From the NCBI RefSeq assembly GCF_001921215.1, contig NZ_MSIF01000024.1, positions 62,001-126,000 of the forward strand: a DNA stretch of 64,000 nucleotides, read 5' to 3'. This DNA comes from Actinophytocola xinjiangensis (GTDB taxonomy: Bacteria > Actinomycetota > Actinomycetes > Mycobacteriales > Pseudonocardiaceae). This document shows, in pieces, positions 49,994-59,230 of the stretch. Positions within the stretch are counted from its first letter, which is position 1, and each line of letters begins with the position of its first letter. Both the position numbers and the translations under genes were made by a program. The notes beneath the pieces are model-generated. The model was not told the origin of the DNA. It saw only the letters and a list, made by a program, of their open reading frames with translations, and ran no database searches.

Positions 49994-52717
49994 CGGGCCG
50001 GTGTCGAGGAGGCCGAGAGCGGCCAGTTCGGACCGGGCGCCGACCCCGAGTTTGGGAAAGGCCTTGTACAGGTGGTAACCGACCGTGCGCGGACTGAGGT
50101 ACAGCTGCGCCGCGATGTCCCGATTGGACAGTCCACGCGCGGCCAGCCGGACGATCGTGCGTTCCTGCGGGGTGAGGACCGCCAGCACCGGGTCACCGGC
50201 CGGCTCCCGGACGGACTCGCCGGTGGCGTCGAGCTCGGTGCGGGCGCGGTGCGCCCACGGAACGGCTCCCAGACGGTGAAAGGTCTCGTGCGCGTCACGC
50301 AGCTGGGTCCGCGCCCGCGCCCGGCGGCGGGCGCGGCGCAGCCACTCACCGTGCAGCAGCGCGGTCCTGGCGCGGTCGAACGGGCGGTCGGCCGGGTGCA
50401 GCGCCAACGCCGCCTCGTAGTGGGCCCCGGGGTCCTGTCCGAGCAGGGCCCGGCAGCGGTGGACCAGCGCGTCGATCCACGGCTGGTTCGCGTGCCCGGC
50501 CCACACCTCCAGCCTGGCCAGCGGCCCCGCGGCCTCGTCGGGCCGACCGAGCCGCACGGCCGCCTCCACCAGGTCGGGGATGCTGCGCGGGCCGGGCAGC
50601 TGGTGGGCGACCGGGCCGGTGTGCAGCGCGGTGAGCCGGGCCAGGGCGGACTCCCACTGCCCGCTGCCCAGGTCCAGCAACGCCAGCGACCACTGGGCCC
50701 AGGACAGCCCTGGCGCCGGCACCCCGGGGTCCGGCGCGGCCAGCGCGTCCTCGGCGTGCGCCTGGCAGCGGTGCTCGTCGCCGGCCAGCGCCGCCAGATA
50801 GGCCAGCACACCGCTGATCTCGGCGATCCACTGCCGGTGGCCGAGCTCCCTGGCCAGGTGCAGGGCCTGACCGGCCTCGTCCTGGGCGTCGGCGTGCCGG
50901 CCGAGGAACGCCGAGGACCGGGCGACACAGGCCAGCACGGGCGGGGTGCGGCCGATCCAGCCGTTGTCCCGGCACCGGCCAAGCAGCTCCTCTGCCACCC
51001 GGTGCGCCTCGGTGTCCGCGCCGGCGGCCTGCAGGCTGGTGGCGCCGACCAGGATCGTGTCGTGCGGGCCGCCGAAGCCGGTGCGCCGGGCGTCGGCCAG
51101 CCGCTCGGCGAGGCTGGCCGCCTCCGGCCGGCCGGAGGCGGCGTTGGCGACCCAGGTCAGCAGGGCGGCGACGTGGGTGAGCGGGTCGCCAGGCGGCAGC
51201 GGCAGTGCGGCCAGCCGGCCGGTGGTCTCGGCCAGGTCGGGCTCGCCCAGGTACCAGGCGGCGTGCACGGCGTCGAGCAGCAGGTGGGTGGCCAGCGGCA
51301 GGTCGCCGGCCAGCGCCGCCGCCTCGGTCAGCAGCCGGCGGGCGGTGCGCAGCGAACCCCGGTGGAAGGCGGCGGTGGCCCGGACCCGGCCGGCGCGCAC
51401 GGTCAGACCGGGGTCGTCGGTGTGGCCCGCGCTCGCCCCGGCCAGGCTGGCCATGCGGTCGACGTCGCCCTCCTCGGCGGCCGACTCCGCCGCCAGGACC
51501 AGCCGTCGGGCCAGGTCGTGGCCGGCCGGGGTCAGCTGGGCGGCCCGCTCGTAGGCGGCCGACGCGGCGGCGTACCCGCTGCGCGCGCCGGCCCGCGCGG
51601 CCGTGCGTTCCAGCTCGACGGCCACCGCCTCGTCCGGGCCGGTGGCCACCACGGCGTGGTGCCAGGCGCGCCGGTCGGCGTCCCGCGGCTGGTCCAGGGC
51701 GTCGGCCAGCGCGGTGTGCACCACCAGCCGCAGGCTGACCGGCGCCGCCTGGTGGACCGCCGAGCGCACCAGCGGGTGGCGGAACCGCACGGTGCGGCTG
51801 TCCACCCCGACCAGGCCGGCGGCCTCGGCCGGCACCAGGTCCGCCGGCCCACAGCCCAGGGTCGCGGCCGCGCGCAGCACCACGCCCCGGTCGCCGGTGT
51901 CCTCGGCGGCGGCGACCAGCAACAGGCGCTGGGTCGGCTCGGGCAGCCGCCGGACCTGGTCGAGGAACGCGGCCCGCACGGTGTCGGTCATCGGCAGCAC
52001 GTCACCGGCCGGGCGTTCGGTGCCCAGCGCGGCCGGCAGTTCGAGCAGGGCCAGCGGGTTGCCCCGGGCCTGGGCCAGCACCCGGTGCCGGTCGGCCGGC
52101 GAGAGCGCGCCGGCGTGCTCGGCCAGCAACTCGGCCGCGGCCGGGTCGTCGAGCCCGGTCAGCGCCAGCCGGGGCAGGCCGGGCGCGACGAATCCGGTCC
52201 GGGCGCCGACGACCAGCGCGATGCCCTCGGCGTCGAAGCGCCGCGCGGCGAACAGCAGCGCCTCGGTCGAGGCCCGGTCGAGCCACTGCGCGTCGTCGAC
52301 CACACACAGCACGCGGCCGCCGCCGGCGTACTCGGCCAGCAGCGACAGCACGGCGAGCCCGACGAGCATCCGGTCGCCCGGCTCGGCCCGCGCCAGCCCG
52401 AACGCCCCGCGCAGTGCCCTGGCCTGCGGGTCGGGCAGGGCGTCGGTGTGCTCGATGGCCGGTCGCAGCAGCAGGTGCAGGCCGGCGAAGGGCAGGTGCG
52501 CCTCGGACTCGATGCCGGTGCCGTGCAGGACCCGCGCGCCGCGGGCCGCCGCCACCGCGTACTCCAGCAGCGCGGTCTTGCCGATGCCGGGCTCGCCGGT
52601 GACCAGCAGGCTCCCGCTGCGGCCGGTCCGGCACTCGTCGAGCAGCTGGTCGAGGACCGCCCGCTCCTGATCCCGCCCGCGCAACACCCGGCGACAGTAC
52701 TGAAGCCGACCGGGCAT
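49991..52717 (-). CDS. LAL-type LuxR-family regulator
   Basis: A 908-residue large ATP-binding LuxR regulator. Walker A is near residue 45 (LLVTGEPGIGKTALLEYAVA) and Walker B is in GGRVLCVVDDAQWLDR. A long TPR-like helical middle follows. The C-terminal 65 residues are the LuxR HTH (LTPQERTIVRLAARGLSNRD, then IAAQLYLSPRTVGYHL). ATG 52717 is chosen; GTG 52720 and internal GTG starts are possible. Its stop lies just upstream of the peptide operon promoter and it is co-oriented with it, so it may be a second regulator of that cluster. It is divergent from the vat-vgb operon with about 90 bp between, so it could control that operon instead. Confidence 0.9.
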   Translation of the reverse strand: MPGRLQYCRRVLRGRDQERAVLDQLLDECRTGRSGSLLVTGEPGIGKTALLEYAVAAARGARVLHGTGIESEAHLPFAGLHLLLRPAIEHTDALPDPQARALRGAFGLARAEPGDRMLVGLAVLSLLAEYAGGGRVLCVVDDAQWLDRASTEALLFAARRFDAEGIALVVGARTGFVAPGLPRLALTGLDDPAAAELLAEHAGALSPADRHRVLAQARGNPLALLELPAALGTERPAGDVLPMTDTVRAAFLDQVRRLPEPTQRLLLVAAAEDTGDRGVVLRAAATLGCGPADLVPAEAAGLVGVDSRTVRFRHPLVRSAVHQAAPVSLRLVVHTALADALDQPRDADRRAWHHAVVATGPDEAVAVELERTAARAGARSGYAAASAAYERAAQLTPAGHDLARRLVLAAESAAEEGDVDRMASLAGASAGHTDDPGLTVRAGRVRATAAFHRGSLRTARRLLTEAAALAGDLPLATHLLLDAVHAAWYLGEPDLAETTGRLAALPLPPGDPLTHVAALLTWVANAASGRPEAASLAERLADARRTGFGGPHDTILVGATSLQAAGADTEAHRVAEELLGRCRDNGWIGRTPPVLACVARSSAFLGRHADAQDEAGQALHLARELGHRQWIAEISGVLAYLAALAGDEHRCQAHAEDALAAPDPGVPAPGLSWAQWSLALLDLGSGQWESALARLTALHTGPVAHQLPGPRSIPDLVEAAVRLGRPDEAAGPLARLEVWAGHANQPWIDALVHRCRALLGQDPGAHYEAALALHPADRPFDRARTALLHGEWLRRARRRARARTQLRDAHETFHRLGAVPWAHRARTELDATGESVREPAGDPVLAVLTPQERTIVRLAARGLSNRDIAAQLYLSPRTVGYHLYKAFPKLGVGARSELAALGLLDTGP

Positions 52718-52805
52718 CACCGGACGGAAGTACCTGGTTGTGACAGATTCCGCATCGTCTCGCCGGCCGTAGCGTGGTCGTACGCACCGTCACCAGGAGG
52801 TACCT

Positions 52806-53447
52806 TTGTCACCTGATCCCACGACCCGACATCCGCTGCCGGCCCACGAGCGGGTGGTGTTCCTCAGGCCGTTGATCGACTCGCCGGTGATCAGCGTCGG
52901 CGAGTACACGTACTACGACGACCCGGACGGCGCGACCGGGTTCGAGCGGCGCAACGTGCTCTACGCGTACGGCACCGAACGCCTGGTGATCGGCCGGTAC
53001 TGCGCCATCGCCGCCGGCACCCGGTTCCTGATGGCCGGCGCCGAGCACCCGACGATGGGCGTGTCCACCTACCCGTTCACCATGTTCGGCGGCGACTGGG
53101 CGGAGTCCACCCTGGACCTGGTCACCGGCATGCCGAGCCGGGGTGACACGGTCGTCGGCAACGACGTGTGGTTCGGCTACCAGTCGGTCGTGCTGCCCGG
53201 CGTGACGATCGGTGACGGCGCGATCATCGCCGCGGGCGCGGTGGTCACCGCCGACGTCCCGCCCTACACGATCGTGGGCGGCAACCCAGCCCGGGTGATC
53301 CGGCGGCGCTTCGACGACGCCGACGTCCAGCTGTTGCTGCGGGCGGCGTGGTGGGACTGGCCGGTCGAGGCGGTCACCGAGCACGCCCGGGTGATCATGT
53401 CCGGCACCCCGGCCGACGTCGCCGCCATCGCCGAGGGGCTGCGGTGA
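52806..53447 (+). CDS. vat: Xenobiotic O-acetyltransferase, streptogramin A acetyltransferase-like (Vat/CatB family)
   Basis: Vat enzymes acetylate the hydroxyl of group A streptogramins, using acetyl-CoA, as trimers of left-handed beta-helices. The 213-residue protein has the hexapeptide repeats ([20 protein letters not shown], then [20 protein letters not shown]), the family's catalytic His81 in [17 protein letters not shown], and [20 protein letters not shown] start at 52806 after AGGAGGTACC. It overlaps the Vgb gene by 4 nt. The chloramphenicol-type CatB branch is the alternative, but the neighbouring lyase gene favours streptogramins. Confidence 0.83.
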   Translation: MSPDPTTRHPLPAHERVVFLRPLIDSPVISVGEYTYYDDPDGATGFERRNVLYAYGTERLVIGRYCAIAAGTRFLMAGAEHPTMGVSTYPFTMFGGDWAESTLDLVTGMPSRGDTVVGNDVWFGYQSVVLPGVTIGDGAIIAAGAVVTADVPPYTIVGGNPARVIRRRFDDADVQLLLRAAWWDWPVEAVTEHARVIMSGTPADVAAIAEGLR

Positions 53448-54352
53448 GCGCCGCCGGTGAGAACGCCGAGGTGTCCGTCGAGGAGTACCCGGTACCCGGC
53501 GCCGGCCCGTACGCGATCACCACCGGTCCGGACGGCGCCCTGTGGTTCACCCTCGTCCACAGCGGACAGATCGGCCGGCTGGTGCCGGGCGGGACGCCGA
53601 CCGTCCACGACCTCGACCCGGACGCCGGCCCCACGGTCATCGTCACCGGCCCGGACGGCGCGCTCTGGTTCACCGAGTACCGCGCGCACCGGATCGGCCG
53701 GATCACCACCGGCGGCACGGTCACCGGGTTCGCGCTGGGGGAGTGCGGCCCGTTCGGCATCGCCGCCGGCCCCGACGGCGCCCTGTGGTTCACCGAGACC
53801 GCCGCGGACCGCATCGGCCGGATCACCACCGACGGCACGGTGACCGAGTTCCCGCTGCCCACGGCCGGCGCGTTCCCGTCGGCGATCACCGCCGGGCCCG
53901 ACCGCGCCCTGTGGTTCACCCTCAACCAGGCCAACGCGATCGGCCGGATCGACCTCGACGGCGCGGTCACCGTGCACCCGCTGCCGACCGAGGCCGCCGC
54001 ACCCGTCGGCCTCACCGCCGGTCCGGACGGCGCGCTGTGGTTCGTCGAGATCGCCGCCGGGCAGATCGGCCGGATCACCACCGGCGGCCGGATCACCGAG
54101 TACCCGCTGGCCGACCGGGCCGGCCGCCCGCACGCCATCACCGCCGGCCCCGGCGACAGGCTGTGGTTCACCGAGTGGGGCGGCAACCGCGTCGGCTCCG
54201 TCACCACCGGCGGCGTGCTCACCAGCCACGACCTGCCGACCGCCGGCGCCGAACCGCACGGCATCACCCTCGGGCCCGACGGTGCGCTGTGGACCGCGCT
54301 GGAGTTCGGTGCCCTCGCCCGCATCACCCCCCACGGCAAGGAGAACCGGTGA
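53444..54352 (+). CDS. vgb: Virginiamycin B lyase-like protein (Vgb family)
   Basis: Vgb linearises group B streptogramins by Mg-dependent cleavage of the lactone ester. The 302-residue protein is a seven-repeat propeller with [10 protein letters not shown]-type strands ([40 protein letters not shown] and so on). As I recall, catalytic residues of staphylococcal Vgb are His228, His270 and Glu284. Here His230 ([10 protein letters not shown]), His272 ([10 protein letters not shown]) and Glu287 occur with the same or nearly the same spacing. GTG 53444 overlaps the vat stop by 4 nt. The generic name 'Vgb family' also covers lyases of unknown substrate, so the exact activity is not proven. Confidence 0.82.
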   Translation: MSAAGENAEVSVEEYPVPGAGPYAITTGPDGALWFTLVHSGQIGRLVPGGTPTVHDLDPDAGPTVIVTGPDGALWFTEYRAHRIGRITTGGTVTGFALGECGPFGIAAGPDGALWFTETAADRIGRITTDGTVTEFPLPTAGAFPSAITAGPDRALWFTLNQANAIGRIDLDGAVTVHPLPTEAAAPVGLTAGPDGALWFVEIAAGQIGRITTGGRITEYPLADRAGRPHAITAGPGDRLWFTEWGGNRVGSVTTGGVLTSHDLPTAGAEPHGITLGPDGALWTALEFGALARITPHGKENR

Positions 54353-54738
54353 ACACCGCCGAGGCGGAGTTCGACATCGACAGCTGGGACGAGGTCGCCT
54401 ACGACGAGCCGGCCGACGGTCCGAAGCTGACCAGGATCGTCATCCGCAAGACCTACCGGGGCGCGCTGGCCGGCACCGGGGTCGCCGAGGTGCTCACCGC
54501 GCAGGGCGCCGACGGCGCCGGCTACGTCGCCTCCGAACGGCTCGACGTGACCGTCGACGGCCGCGCCGGCACGTTCGTCATCCAGCACGGCGGCCTGTCC
54601 GACGGGGAGGACCAGAGCACCTTCGGCACCGTCGTCCCGCACTCCGGCACCGGCGGGCTGGCCGGGCTCACCGGTCACGCCACCGAGTCCCGGCCCGGGG
54701 TGCTGACCCTCAGCTATGACCTGGGCCACCGTAGTTGA
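54349..54738 (+). CDS. DUF3224-like small protein, third gene of the streptogramin-type operon
   Basis: A 129-residue beta-rich protein: DSWDEVAYDEPADGPKLTRI, then VIRKTYRGALAGTGVAEVLT, then GTFVIQHGGLSDGEDQSTFG and VLTLSYDLGH. This pattern fits the DUF3224 family (lipocalin/AOC-barrel-like). GTG 54349 overlaps the vgb stop by 4 nt, so it is part of the operon. No catalytic residues are evident. The barrel may bind a hydrophobic ligand; a link to antibiotic handling is only contextual. Confidence 0.75.
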   Translation: MNTAEAEFDIDSWDEVAYDEPADGPKLTRIVIRKTYRGALAGTGVAEVLTAQGADGAGYVASERLDVTVDGRAGTFVIQHGGLSDGEDQSTFGTVVPHSGTGGLAGLTGHATESRPGVLTLSYDLGHRS

Positions 54739-54864
54739 TCAGCGACTTCGTCGGCTCTGCCCGGTTCTGTCGGTGCCGGCCGCTATCTTCTGGCACGCCC
54801 CGTCGAGGAGGACGGGCACGTGGTGCAGGGAGATGGTGCGTTGTCGGATCGGGAGAAGTTCAGC

Positions 54865-55341
54865 ATGGCACGGGTGTTGTCGCCCGCTCGCCCGCGCAAG
54901 CTGGCGAAGGTTCCGTTCGTCGAGCTGGCGGACGGACGGTTGCAGGGAGTGGTGTCCAGCGGCTCGGACATCGGGCGGGTCTACGTCTCGTCGGTGGCCG
55001 CCGGCAGTTTCGTCTTCGCCTGTAGTACCAACAACAACCGGCCCTGCGGCGGCGCCAGGGGGATGTTCTGCAACCACATCCTCACCATGATCAACGAGGC
55101 GGTGTTGCAGTACGGCGCCACGCGCGTCGCGCGCTACCTGCGGGTCGAGACCGACCCCGAGCCCACCGGCCAGGCCATCGCCTCGGCGATGTCGGCCACC
55201 GCGCCGGCCCAGGGCGACAGCGGGGCCGCCGCGACGGTGTTCAGCCAGTTCCTGCGCCACCTCGCGTACCTGGAACTGCCGCCGACCACCGCGCCGCTGC
55301 CGGAGATGCAGTGGTTCCCGCCGACCAGGACGGTGGTCTGA
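54865..55341 (+). CDS. SWIM-zinc-finger-like protein of a MoxR/VWA operon
   Basis: A 158-residue protein (from ATG 54865; GTG 54820 is an alternative). Cysteine/histidine residues FACSTNNNRPC and GMFCNHILTMI resemble the CxCx(n)CxH motif of SWIM domains, which bind DNA or proteins. The C-terminal half is helical. Its stop overlaps by 1 nt the start of the next gene, which runs on into VWA, MoxR and DUF5682-like genes, so it opens a five-gene operon. Confidence 0.75.
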   Translation: MARVLSPARPRKLAKVPFVELADGRLQGVVSSGSDIGRVYVSSVAAGSFVFACSTNNNRPCGGARGMFCNHILTMINEAVLQYGATRVARYLRVETDPEPTGQAIASAMSATAPAQGDSGAAATVFSQFLRHLAYLELPPTTAPLPEMQWFPPTRTVV

Positions 55342-56729
55342 TGCGCGCCGACCTGCTCGCCGAACCGATCGCCGGGCTCGACGAGGCGCTCGCCGCCGTC
55401 GACGGCGGCGACCAGGCCCTCACCGCCGGGCTGCTGCGCCCGCAACCGGCCCAGGTCGCGGCGCTGACCGGGCTGGCCGACGCGCTCGCCGGCTCACCGC
55501 TGGCCGGGCGGGTCGCCGAGGCGGTGGACAAGATCGCCGCCGGCGCCGCCGGTGAGGACCACTTCCTGGCGGTCGCCGCCGCCAGGACCGCGCTGCTCGG
55601 CTCGGTGCACGACGCCCTGTCCGCCAGGGTCGACGAAGCCACCGGCCGCCCGCACGCCGAGCCGGCCGCCCCCGAACCGGGGGCCGAGGTGTCGCCGAAC
55701 CTGTTGGCGGCGGCCAGGTCCTGGCTCGCCGACCTCGCGCGGGCCGGCTGGCGCGGCCTCGACCACGACCTGGTGTCCGGCTCCGCGCCGGTGATCTCGG
55801 CGATGCTGCCCGACCCGGCGCCGCGCCGGCTGGCCGCGCTGCTCGACGGGTTCGCCGCCGAGCTCGCCGCGTCCTGCCCCGGCGCCGGCATCGACCAGGT
55901 CCCGGCCCGCCGCTGGGGCGACCTGTGGTCGCGGGCGCTGGTGCTGACGCTGCCCGGCGCGCTCGGCGGCGCCCCCGGCGGCACCGCCACCGGCCGCCTC
56001 CTGCCGCTGGGCGTCGACCTGCACGAACACGGCACCGCCGCCCAGGCCCAGGTGCACGCGGTCCTCGAACCGGCCGACGGGTCGACACCCCGACTGGTGC
56101 GGGCCAGCGTGTCGGTGCCCAAACCGGACACCGTGCTCGGCGCCGGGCTGTGGCAGCTGCTGCGGCCCCACCTGTCGCTGCTCGCCGCCGCCGGCGATGG
56201 CCGCTCGATGGACGTCGAGGCCATGCCGGTCACCGCCGAGGGCGACCTGGTCTGGGACGAGGAACGTGCCCGCCCCGGCGCGCCGGCCGACCCGTTCGTC
56301 ACCGCGCGCGTCGTGCTGCCCACCGCCGCCACCCCGCCGGTCGCGCCGCTGGACCGGCACCCGGCGCGGCTGGCCGTCCCGGTCTTCCTGGAGGGCTACA
56401 CCACCGACAAGGACGGCGACGCGATCGGCGTCACCGTCGCCGGGCACCGCCTGCCGGTCGACCTCGACCGGGTCCCGGTCGCCAGCCCGCTCACCCCGGC
56501 CGCCGTCGCCTCGTCGGGCGCGTGCCTCGGCCTGCTCCGGTGGGACGCCGGCACGTTCTCCGTGCAGCCGCTGGCGGTGGAGACCGTGGTGAAGAAGAAG
56601 GCGGTCGCGGTGCACGCCGGTGCGTGGGCCGGCGGCACCACCGACAAGAACGGCGTCAAGGCGGAGAAGGCCGCCACCGACGCGGTGACCGTGTTACGCG
56701 AGCGGGCGGGAAGGTTGCTGCGCAAGTGA
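55341..56729 (+). CDS. Uncharacterised protein of the MoxR/VWA operon
   Basis: A 462-residue protein. N-terminal residues 1-160 are helical and Ala-rich (LDEALAAVDGGDQALTAGLL). The central part has alternating strands (GRLLPLGVDLHEHGTAAQAQ, then FLEGYTTDKDGDAIGVTVAG). The C-terminus is a basic/Ala helix (KKKAVAVHAGAWAGGTT). No catalytic motif, TM segment or signal. ATG 55341 overlaps the SWIM gene stop by 1 nt; the stop overlaps the VWA gene start (GTGA). It may be an adaptor between the SWIM and VWA components; no family recognised. Confidence 0.75.
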   Translation: MRADLLAEPIAGLDEALAAVDGGDQALTAGLLRPQPAQVAALTGLADALAGSPLAGRVAEAVDKIAAGAAGEDHFLAVAAARTALLGSVHDALSARVDEATGRPHAEPAAPEPGAEVSPNLLAAARSWLADLARAGWRGLDHDLVSGSAPVISAMLPDPAPRRLAALLDGFAAELAASCPGAGIDQVPARRWGDLWSRALVLTLPGALGGAPGGTATGRLLPLGVDLHEHGTAAQAQVHAVLEPADGSTPRLVRASVSVPKPDTVLGAGLWQLLRPHLSLLAAAGDGRSMDVEAMPVTAEGDLVWDEERARPGAPADPFVTARVVLPTAATPPVAPLDRHPARLAVPVFLEGYTTDKDGDAIGVTVAGHRLPVDLDRVPVASPLTPAAVASSGACLGLLRWDAGTFSVQPLAVETVVKKKAVAVHAGAWAGGTTDKNGVKAEKAATDAVTVLRERAGRLLRK

Positions 56730-58075
56730 ACGCCAACGACAACCGCCGCCAGGTGTTGTACTGGCGGCTGCTCGCCCGGCTGTTCGACCCCGAGGAGCAG
56801 GCCAGCCTGGAGTCGGCCAGCGTCGCGGTCGTCGAGGACCTCGGGCTGCCGACCGCGCTGCTGGACCCGGGTGCCTCGGTCGACGCGATCGTGCAGCGCC
56901 ACCCCGAACTGGCCGCCGAGTTCGCCGGCCTGATGGTCCCCGACCGCGACGGTGAACGCGACGGCGACGCCGAGGTGCGCCGCGCGGCCCTGGCGTCCAA
57001 GGTGCTGCTCAACGTGTTCGCCACCGGCGCGGGCAACGTCACCGCCGGCCAGCTGTCCCAGTGGCAGTCCGACGCCGGCTGGCTGGAGCGCGCCCTGGGA
57101 GCCCAGCCGGGTGAGCTGCGGGGCCGGTCGGGTCGCGGCGGGAGCGGTGGCGCGCCGACACCGGAGCTGGGCACGCTGGTGCCCGACATCGGCCCGGACC
57201 TGGCCGATCTGGAGGCCGACCTGGTCAACCGGATGCGGCTGCGCGAGGTGCTCGCCGACCCGACCCTGGCCGCCCAGCTCACCCCGAGCATGTCGCTGAT
57301 CGAACAACTGTTGCGGGACAAGAACAATCTGTCCGGCGTGGCGCTGCGCAACGCGAAGTCGCTGATCCGCCGGTTCGTCGACGAGGTCGCCGAGGTGCTG
57401 CGCACCCAGGTGGAGAAGGCGTCGGTCGGCGCCATCGACCGCTCGGTGCCGCCCAAGCGCGTGTACCGCAACCTCGACCTGAACCGCACCATCTGGAAGA
57501 ACCTGGTCAACTGGAGCCCCGAGGAGGAACGGCTCTACGTCGACCAGCTCTACTACCGGCAGACCGCGCGCAAGAACACCCCGCAGCGGCTGATCGCGGT
57601 CGTCGACCAGTCGGGGTCCATGGTGGACTCGATGGTCAACTGTGCGATCCTGGCGTCGATCTTCGCCGGGTTGCCGAAGGTGGACGTGCACCTGATCGCC
57701 TACGACACCCAGGCGCTTGACCTGACCCCGTGGGTGCACGATCCCTTCGAGACGTTGCTGCGCACCAACCTCGGTGGCGGCAACGACGGCATGGTCGCGA
57801 TGGGACTGACCCAGCCCAAGATCGCCGAGCCGCGCAACACCGTGGTGGTGTGGATCTCCGACTTCTACGAGACCAGGGTCGAGCAGCTGTTCGAGTCGAT
57901 GGCCGCCATCCACCGCTCCGGCGCGAAGTTCATCCCCGTCGGCTCGGTCACCAGCGGCGGCCGGGGCGCGGTCAACCCGTGGTTCCGCGAACGGTTCAAG
58001 GACCTCGGCACCCCGGTGATCTCCGGCCACATCGGCAAGCTCGTGCACGAACTCAAGACTTTTCTCACCTCCTGA
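56726..58075 (+). CDS. VWA-domain protein (MoxR partner)
   Basis: A 449-residue protein with a C-terminal von Willebrand A domain. The MIDAS motif is at RLIAVVDQSGSMVDSMVNCA near residue 293 (DxSxS), the Thr/Gly loop at RTNLGGGNDGMVAMGL, and the late Asp at VVVWISDFYE. The first 250 residues are helical with an ADLEADLVNRMRLREVLADP coiled section. VWA proteins of this kind work with MoxR AAA+ ATPases as metal-dependent adaptors or substrates. GTG 56726 overlaps the preceding stop by 4 nt. It is followed by the MoxR gene after 18 nt. Confidence 0.88.
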   Translation: MNANDNRRQVLYWRLLARLFDPEEQASLESASVAVVEDLGLPTALLDPGASVDAIVQRHPELAAEFAGLMVPDRDGERDGDAEVRRAALASKVLLNVFATGAGNVTAGQLSQWQSDAGWLERALGAQPGELRGRSGRGGSGGAPTPELGTLVPDIGPDLADLEADLVNRMRLREVLADPTLAAQLTPSMSLIEQLLRDKNNLSGVALRNAKSLIRRFVDEVAEVLRTQVEKASVGAIDRSVPPKRVYRNLDLNRTIWKNLVNWSPEEERLYVDQLYYRQTARKNTPQRLIAVVDQSGSMVDSMVNCAILASIFAGLPKVDVHLIAYDTQALDLTPWVHDPFETLLRTNLGGGNDGMVAMGLTQPKIAEPRNTVVVWISDFYETRVEQLFESMAAIHRSGAKFIPVGSVTSGGRGAVNPWFRERFKDLGTPVISGHIGKLVHELKTFLTS

Positions 58076-58093
58076 CCACCAGAAAGGCCTCAC

Positions 58094-59230
58094 ATGTCCG
58101 ACCTGTTGCGCGCCCCCGCCGAGCTCAAGTACGCGGAGGAGCTGGACTGGCTGGAGTCCATCGACGACAACCCCAAGCCGTTCGCCTGGCGCCTGTCGCC
58201 CAAGATGGTCCGGCTGTTCATCCTCGGCGCGGAACGCGCCGACGGCCTCGACCGCGAGGTCGCCCAGAAGTGGTTCGGTGACCGGAGTTTCGTCGAACGC
58301 GCGGTCGTCACGCTGGCCTCGGACCGGGGTCTGCTGCTCATCGGCGACCCGGGCACCGGCAAGAGCTGGCTGGCCGAGCTGCTGTCCGCGGCGATCTCGC
58401 GGAACTCGACGCTGGTCGTGCAGGGCACGGCCGGCACCACCGAGGACCACATCAAGTACTCGTGGAACGTGTCGATGGTCATCGCCAAGGGACAGTCGCG
58501 CGAGTCGATGATCCCCTCGCCGATCATGACCGCGATGGAGCGGGGGTCGATCGGCCGGTTCGAGGAGCTGACCCGCTCCACCAGCGACGTGCAGGACGCG
58601 CTGATCTCGATCCTGTCGGAGAAGTACATCTCGGTGCCAGAACTGGGCGGCGACAACGACAGTGCCAACGGTGCTGACAACATCGTGTTCGCCAAGCCGG
58701 GTTTCTCGATCATCGCCACCGCCAACAGCCGCGACCGGGGCGTCAACGACCTGTCCTCGGCGTTGAAGCGCCGGTTCAACTTCGTGCGCATCCCGGTGGT
58801 GACCAACAAGAAGAGCGAGTCGGAGATCGTCCGCTTCCGCACCGAGGAACTCCTGCGCCGCCACCAGATCGAGCTGGACGTGCCGCCGACGCTGCTCGAC
58901 GTGCTGCTGCGCAGCTTCGCCGACCTGCGGGCCACGGCCGCCTCGGCGGGCAGCGACGACGAGAAACTGGAGTCGGCGCTGTCGACCGCCGAGCAGATCG
59001 GGGTGCTGGAGGACGCGATCCTGCACAGCAACTTCTTCGGCCGGCGCGCGCTCGACGCCCGCACGCTCGCGGCCTCGCTCGTCGGCTCACTGGCCCGCCG
59101 CGAACCGGAGGACCTGGCGATCCTCAACAAGTACCTGCACGGCGTCATCGAGCCGCGCAGCAAGGACGAGGGCGGCGAGTGGCGCGAGTTCCTCGACGGT
59201 GGCCGCGACGCGATCGCCACCCTGTCGTGA
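58094..59230 (+). CDS. MoxR-family AAA+ ATPase
   Basis: A 378-residue AAA+ protein. Walker A is GLLLIGDPGTGKSWLAELLS (near residue 85). The pore and Walker B area includes GSIGRFEELTRSTSDVQDAL, where the usual DE of Walker B appears as FEE. Sensor 1 is GFSIIATANSRDRGVNDLSS, followed by the arginine finger ALKRRFNFV. The C-terminal lid is helical. RavA/MoxR enzymes remodel protein partners bound through VWA proteins; the VWA gene is immediately upstream. ATG 58094 follows AGAAAGGCCTC. The stop overlaps the next gene by 4 nt. Confidence 0.92.
   Translation: MSDLLRAPAELKYAEELDWLESIDDNPKPFAWRLSPKMVRLFILGAERADGLDREVAQKWFGDRSFVERAVVTLASDRGLLLIGDPGTGKSWLAELLSAAISRNSTLVVQGTAGTTEDHIKYSWNVSMVIAKGQSRESMIPSPIMTAMERGSIGRFEELTRSTSDVQDALISILSEKYISVPELGGDNDSANGADNIVFAKPGFSIIATANSRDRGVNDLSSALKRRFNFVRIPVVTNKKSESEIVRFRTEELLRRHQIELDVPPTLLDVLLRSFADLRATAASAGSDDEKLESALSTAEQIGVLEDAILHSNFFGRRALDARTLAASLVGSLARREPEDLAILNKYLHGVIEPRSKDEGGEWREFLDGGRDAIATLS

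Noticed and set aside
52806-54738. Streptogramin biosynthesis or resistance genes belonging to an adjacent antibiotic cluster
   Set aside because: No NRPS, PKS or VirA/B-type biosynthetic genes are nearby; the operon looks like stand-alone inactivation.
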